DNA of 9,319 nucleotides from NCBI GenBank assembly GCA_015492875.1, contig WGEI01000226.1:1-9319 (forward strand), written 5' to 3'. A program made the position numbers and the translations under genes. The stretch comes from Anaerolineae bacterium. Its GTDB lineage: Bacteria; Chloroflexota; Anaerolineae; Aggregatilineales; Phototrophicaceae. The notes below the pieces were generated by a model. The model made no database searches, had not been told where the DNA came from, and was given only the letters and a program-made list of their open reading frames with translations. Numbering within the stretch: the stretch's first letter is position 1; each line of letters starts with the position of its first letter. This document shows, one piece after another, positions 5,791-9,319 of the stretch.

Positions 5791-7017
5791 TTACTCGCCT
5801 TCGTTCATGAGTTGTTGCAATTGGCGGATAGCTTCTCCTAATTCAACATCACGCCCATTTTCATCAGGTATCATGCTGATATCTGGCTCTAACCCTACCC
5901 CATCAATTTTACGACGTGTGGGGGTAAACCATTCTGCCGAAGTGATGTGTAAGGATGAGCCATCTGATAGTGGGTAAATTTGTTGGACTGTGCCTTTGCC
6001 AAATGTTTTTTGTCCAATAAGCAGGCCTTGAGCATGGTCTTGGATTGCACCAGCAACAACTTCCGCTGCGCTGGCTGTTCCGCCATTTACCAGAACCACT
6101 AAGGGGAATTCGATAAATAGCCCGCTATCATGGGCAGGGTAAGCCTGCTCTCCATCTTTTCGCTCTTCGTACATGATAGTGCCGCTATCGACAAACTCAT
6201 CTGCGATTGCGATTGATTCCTGCAACAATCCACCGCCATTATTGCGTAAATCTAACACGAGAGCCTGAATATCCTCTACGAAGAGGGCTTCGGCTGCGTC
6301 TTGTAGTTCAGTTGGCGTACGATTTGTAAAGCGTAAAATCTGAATATAGCCGATGCGCTCATCTTCCGATAATACTCGCCAGAGAACGGATGGGATATTG
6401 ATAACCCCAAACTCGACAAAAAGTGTTGTAGTTTCCTCCGTTGAAGGGCGTAAAAAGGTGATTTCTACGCCACTGCCCGCTTTCACCTCTCCGCGCAGCA
6501 TCTGGTCAAGGGCATCCTGTGGTAGTGTTAGGTCAACAGGCTCTCCATTAATGGCTAAAAGAACATCGCCTTCTTGTATGCCAGCTTGTTCGGCAGGGCT
6601 ATCTGGATAGGGAGACATGACTATATCACCCGCCTCAGTGCGGCGTAAAATGACGCCAATGCCGCCATATGTACCGGACAACACATCGGATTCGCTTTGC
6701 GCTGTTGGCGGTTCAATGAAAAAGGTGTTTCGGTCACCTAGCGTGCCTAAGACGCCTCGAATAGCGGCGTATTGGCGCACCATGTAATCTGGTTGTTCGC
6801 GCAAATAATAATTGTTCAGCAATGATTGGACTTCGTCTAGGAGGGGATACCCCTCTTTGTTTATCGCAGCGATTTGCGATTGTACTGGCAGCGGGAGCGT
6901 GAAAAAATCGCGGATAAAGAACCCCGCAGCAAATACTAAAGCTAAGCCCACGCCTGCTAAAGCGCCATATAATATAGAGCGCAAATAATGACGGGAAGAA
7001 CTGGTTGTTTTTTGCAT
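5791..7017 (-). CDS. S41 carboxy-terminal processing peptidase (CtpA/Prc-like)
   Basis: This serine protease of 408 residues cleaves proteins near the C-terminus outside the cytoplasmic membrane. Residues 14-36 are a hydrophobic segment (SILYGALAGVGLALVFAAGFF) after a short basic N-terminus, a signal anchor or signal peptide. A PDZ domain spans about 115-200, with the GIGV opening and GIQEGDVLLAINGEPV near 146-161. The catalytic S41 domain follows: LVLDLRNNGGG (253-263), nucleophile Ser316 in NGGTASAAEV, Lys341 in TFGKG and Gln345, the same 25- and 4-residue spacing as the E. coli Prc Ser452/Lys477/Gln481. The GVGLEPDI motif ends the domain. No C-terminal peptidoglycan-binding domain is present. 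The ATG has a good AGGGA site 5 nt upstream. It is first in the string, with smpB 4 nt behind, under a strong promoter divergent from the histidine kinase gene. Confidence 0.95.
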   Translation of the reverse strand: MQKTTSSSRHYLRSILYGALAGVGLALVFAAGFFIRDFFTLPLPVQSQIAAINKEGYPLLDEVQSLLNNYYLREQPDYMVRQYAAIRGVLGTLGDRNTFFIEPPTAQSESDVLSGTYGGIGVILRRTEAGDIVMSPYPDSPAEQAGIQEGDVLLAINGEPVDLTLPQDALDQMLRGEVKAGSGVEITFLRPSTEETTTLFVEFGVINIPSVLWRVLSEDERIGYIQILRFTNRTPTELQDAAEALFVEDIQALVLDLRNNGGGLLQESIAIADEFVDSGTIMYEERKDGEQAYPAHDSGLFIEFPLVVLVNGGTASAAEVVAGAIQDHAQGLLIGQKTFGKGTVQQIYPLSDGSSLHITSAEWFTPTRRKIDGVGLEPDISMIPDENGRDVELGEAIRQLQQLMNEGE

Positions 7018-7050
7018 GTGTTTCCCTATCTTCGTTTAGGAAGCTGAAAA

Positions 7051-7079
7051 ATTTTAGCATCTGAGCAAATTAAACCCAA
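7051..7079 (-). promoter_or_regulatory. Promoter of the protease-smpB string
   Basis: On the minus strand TTGGGT (7079-7074) lies 17 nt from TAAAAT (7056-7051), which is preceded by TGC, an extended -10 with five of six matches. Transcription would start near 7044, leaving a leader of about 27 nt with the AGGGA ribosome binding site. It probably drives the protease, smpB, the 269-aa gene and the STAND ATPase gene. Confidence 0.65.
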
Positions 7080-7109
7080 GATATTTTCTTTCGAGTTAAA
7101 TTGAAATAG

Positions 7110-7137
7110 TTACAATAGGCTATGATTAGACTATATC
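7110..7137 (+). promoter_or_regulatory. Candidate promoter of the REC-GAF-kinase gene
   Basis: TTACAA (7110-7115), a 16-nt spacer and TATATC (7132-7137) are the best-spaced pair, with a start near 7144. A second possible -10 is TATGAT (7121-7126), but TTGAAA (7101) is only 14 nt ahead of it. The region is AT-rich and divergent from the protease promoter. The exact choice is uncertain. Confidence 0.4.
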
Positions 7138-7164
7138 ATCGATTGGTATTGAAAGAGAGTGGTT

Positions 7165-8778
7165 ATGAGCGTTCAGCATGACCCACCGTTAGTGCTCATT
7201 GTGGATGATCAGGAATCCGCAACCCGAATGCTGGAACGTCTTTTTGTAAAAAAAGGCTACCAAACGGTGAGCGTTCATAATGGTTATGATGCTTTAGAGA
7301 CAGCACAGCGATTGCTACCAGATTTAATTTTACTAGATATTATGATGCCCGGAATAGATGGGTTTGAAGTATTGAGGAAATTGCGCGAATCGCCAATAAC
7401 AACTGGCTTACCTACTATCCTGATTACTGCAAGAAGCGAACCAACAGATATTGCTCACGGTCTCCAGCTTGGGGCTGATGATTATATTCCCAAACCATTT
7501 CATCCTAATGAACTTCTTGCTAGAGCGGAGAGCAAGATTCAGGCGCGCAAGTTGGAAATGACGCTACAGCGACGCACACAAGAGCTAGAGGCGTTGTTAC
7601 GTGTCAGTGAAGAGTTGAACCAACATTTAGAAGTTGATGAGTTATTGGAGCTGTTGCTCTATCTTGTCTTAGACTTGTTACCCGGCGAGATGTCCATCAT
7701 TCTGCAAATAGAGGACGATCATCAAATCGTGACGCATGGCGTTCGTATGCAAGAAGGCGCGACAGACCTCGGTTCAATCAATGGCCAACGCATTTTAGAG
7801 CGCTTTACGCAAGGGGCTGAAGCGGTGATGTGGCCGGATGATGAGCCACTGGTCGATAATTATGCCGCGGGAATGGCCGTAGCCCTACAACATTGGAACG
7901 ATATGATAGGCGTTTTGATGCTGGTCGCTAACCAACCCTATGACCATAACCACCTACGCCTTTTTAAGGGGATTGGGCGACAGGCGACTTTGGCATTGAG
8001 AAATGCCGAACTTTACAAAATTCAAGCGAACTACGCTATGCACTTAGAGGATATGGTGGCAGAGCGCACTAAAGAGCTAGAGGCGGCACAGCAACTCTTG
8101 ATAAGGTCGGAAAAGTTGGCGTCTGTAGGGCGGTTGGCGGCAAGCATCGCTCATGAAATCAACAATCCTTTAATGCCCATTCAGATTAATTTGGAGCACA
8201 TGCTTGAAGATGTTGAAGATGGTGTTCCCGTCTCGTCGAGTGACATTCAAGAGACATTGAATAGTGTGGAGCGCATTCGTAAAATCGTCAATCAATTGCT
8301 GTCATTCACGCGCAAGCCCACGATGAGCGAAGGGGATGCTACGCTACTAGATATTTCAGAGGTGATTGAGAACATCATCGGGCTTAATCGCAAGTTTTTT
8401 GAAAAATCAGGGGTGGAGGTAATTGTAGATATTCCCGCCCTACCCCGTGTATATGGCAATCGTTATCAGTTGGAGCAAGTCTTTATGAATTTAGCGCTTA
8501 ATGCGGCGGCGGCGATGCCCGATGGCGGCACACTGACATTTAAGGCTTGGCAAGAGGGGGATGAAATCGTGATTGAAACGACTGATACGGGCATTGGCAT
8601 TCCAGCGGATATGATAGACCGCATTTTTGAGCCATTCATCTCTAGTAAAGAGGACGGTACAGGGCTGGGTTTGTTCATTAGCTATGGCATTATTCAAAAT
8701 CATCAAGGCAGTATTACCGTGAACAGCACGGTGGGCAAAGGCACAACATTTATTATTCGATTACCTATATCGGAATGA
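7165..8778 (+). CDS. Hybrid sensor: response regulator receiver + GAF + histidine kinase
   Basis: A soluble two-component signalling protein of 537 residues, with no membrane segment, so it senses a cytoplasmic or partner-borne signal. Residue numbers here count from ATG 7165. The N-terminal receiver domain (about 8-125) has the Asp14/Asp15 acidic pocket, phosphoacceptor Asp58 (LLLDIMMPG), Thr88 and Lys110 (PKPF). A coiled helix leads to a GAF-like domain (about 145-285). Another coiled coil (292-314) precedes the HisKA helix with phospho-acceptor His330 in AHEINNPL. The ATPase domain has the N box (NLALNA, 442-447), DTGIGIP (474-480), the FEPF box and GTGLGLF (498-504); all motifs are intact. 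The receiver sits at the N-terminus rather than the C-terminus. A frame start at GTG 7159 exists, but AGAGAG lies 5 nt before the ATG, favouring it. No adjacent DNA-binding response regulator gene is seen. It is divergent from the protease gene. Confidence 0.95.
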   Translation: MSVQHDPPLVLIVDDQESATRMLERLFVKKGYQTVSVHNGYDALETAQRLLPDLILLDIMMPGIDGFEVLRKLRESPITTGLPTILITARSEPTDIAHGLQLGADDYIPKPFHPNELLARAESKIQARKLEMTLQRRTQELEALLRVSEELNQHLEVDELLELLLYLVLDLLPGEMSIILQIEDDHQIVTHGVRMQEGATDLGSINGQRILERFTQGAEAVMWPDDEPLVDNYAAGMAVALQHWNDMIGVLMLVANQPYDHNHLRLFKGIGRQATLALRNAELYKIQANYAMHLEDMVAERTKELEAAQQLLIRSEKLASVGRLAASIAHEINNPLMPIQINLEHMLEDVEDGVPVSSSDIQETLNSVERIRKIVNQLLSFTRKPTMSEGDATLLDISEVIENIIGLNRKFFEKSGVEVIVDIPALPRVYGNRYQLEQVFMNLALNAAAAMPDGGTLTFKAWQEGDEIVIETTDTGIGIPADMIDRIFEPFISSKEDGTGLGLFISYGIIQNHQGSITVNSTVGKGTTFIIRLPISE

Positions 8779-8793
8779 AAAACCGGGTAAGAT

Positions 8794-8823
8794 AAAAAAC
8801 CGCCATATTTCAGGCGGCTTTTT
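8794..8823. terminator. Bidirectional rho-independent terminator
   Basis: CCGCC (8800-8804) pairs with GGCGG (8813-8817) around an 8-nt loop. AAAAAA lies on the left and CTTTTT on the right, so a U tract follows the hairpin in both directions. It separates two convergent genes: the kinase ends 15 nt upstream on the plus strand, and the minus-strand gene ends 1 nt from its other side. Confidence 0.87.
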
Positions 8824-8824
8824 G

Positions 8825-9319
8825 TTATGGGCGGAAGTCTTGTACCCGCCAACGCCGCTGAAACTCTTTATCGTCAATTTCGCGATTGGAAAAGGCAAGC
8901 GCATCTTCCATAGAAACAGCGATGACGCGCGGCGTGTTATTGCGCTCACAGTCAAAAATACGTACCGCAATCGCCTGATAGGCATCGGCGTAAGATGTGC
9001 TATTTTCGGCTAGCGTTTCCATTGAGGCGCTGAGGTTCTGATTAAGCGCTGGGCCTTCTTCACTGCACACTGTCACGATTAACGAATCGCCGAATTCTGT
9101 TTCTCCAACAGCAATGGCATCTTCCGGTAAGATGAAGTCGGAGAGCGCTATATACAGCGCTTCAAATTCATCTGCGGCTTTCTGCGTCATTTCCTCTGTA
9201 GGTAATGCCGATTGTGGTGTTAGGACAGGCGGTTGGGTGACGGGCTGCTGGGTGACATTTTGCCCCACGCTAGTGGTTGGGGTGGGTTTGGGTGTAGGTT
9301 GCCCTGAATTCAAGAGGAG
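8825..9319 (-). CDS. Probable exported protein with Pro/Thr-rich linker (5' end outside window)
   Basis: The frame is open to the window edge; the first codons seen read LLLNSGQPTPKPTPTTSVGQ. The hydrophobic Leu run followed at once by a Pro/Thr/Gln-rich low-complexity stretch (about residues 5-40) suggests the end of a signal sequence and a surface linker, as in many Chloroflexota lipoproteins; the signal itself is not visible. A TTG at 9313-9311 could be read as a start, but the open frame makes a truncated gene likelier. The remaining ~120 residues form a small acidic alpha/beta domain (EMTQKAADEFEALYIALSDFIL, a strand DSLIVTVC, ADAYQAIAVRIFDCERNN, RVIAVSMEDALAF). Two Cys residues (in VTVCSEE and IFDCERN) could form a disulphide. 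I do not recognise the family. It ends with TAA directly before the shared terminator. Confidence 0.75.
   Translation of the reverse strand, partial: LLLNSGQPTPKPTPTTSVGQNVTQQPVTQPPVLTPQSALPTEEMTQKAADEFEALYIALSDFILPEDAIAVGETEFGDSLIVTVCSEEGPALNQNLSASMETLAENSTSYADAYQAIAVRIFDCERNNTPRVIAVSMEDALAFSNREIDDKEFQRRWRVQDFRP

Noticed and set aside
6734..7060. Minus-strand frame of 108 codons overlapping the protease start
   Set aside because: It is a shifted-frame shadow of the well-supported S41 protease gene and begins within its -10 promoter element.
7159..7164. GTG at 7159 as the start of the kinase gene
   Set aside because: It lies at the end of the AGAGAG ribosome binding site itself, which is correctly spaced for the ATG at 7165.
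1..9319. CRISPR array, insertion sequence, attachment site or origin
   Set aside because: No spaced direct repeats, transposase frame, terminal inverted repeats or DnaA-box cluster was seen on reading both strands.

Overview
The window looks like chromosomal DNA from a menaquinone-using, probably Chloroflexota (Anaerolineae-like) bacterium. That assignment is an inference. It rests on a large STAND ATPase with TPR repeats, a TPTP-rich linker in an exported-type protein, moderate GC content, and compact gene strings with short spacers. No mobile element, CRISPR array or phage gene was seen.

Layout, left to right. (1) Positions 1-840, minus strand: a TetR-family regulator whose stop codon overlaps the start of a truncated isochorismate synthase (menaquinone entry step). 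A sigma70-type promoter and a perfect 14-bp palindrome lie in front of the regulator. (2) 861-1015: a tRNA-Glu(CTC) gene with its own promoter, whose -35 box overlaps the trpS stop codon, followed by a rho-independent terminator. (3) 1012-7017, minus strand: a tightly packed string, in transcription order S41 C-terminal processing protease, smpB, an unknown 269-aa protein, an 801-aa STAND ATPase/TPR protein, then trpS. The spacers are 4 nt, 9 nt and a 14-nt overlap. A 78-bp gap before trpS carries a separate promoter. (4) 7018-7164: a divergent promoter region. (5) 7165-8778, plus strand: a REC-GAF-histidine kinase protein. (6) 8794-8823: a bidirectional terminator. (7) 8825-9319, minus strand: the C-terminal part of a probably exported protein cut by the window end.

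The main string links protein quality control (SmpB rescues stalled ribosomes; the S41 protease cuts proteins from the C-terminus outside the cytoplasm) with an undescribed two-gene unit, the 269-aa protein plus the STAND ATPase. That unit is the most novel content here. The TetR/isochorismate synthase pair suggests local control of quinone synthesis. All other genes are recognisable families.
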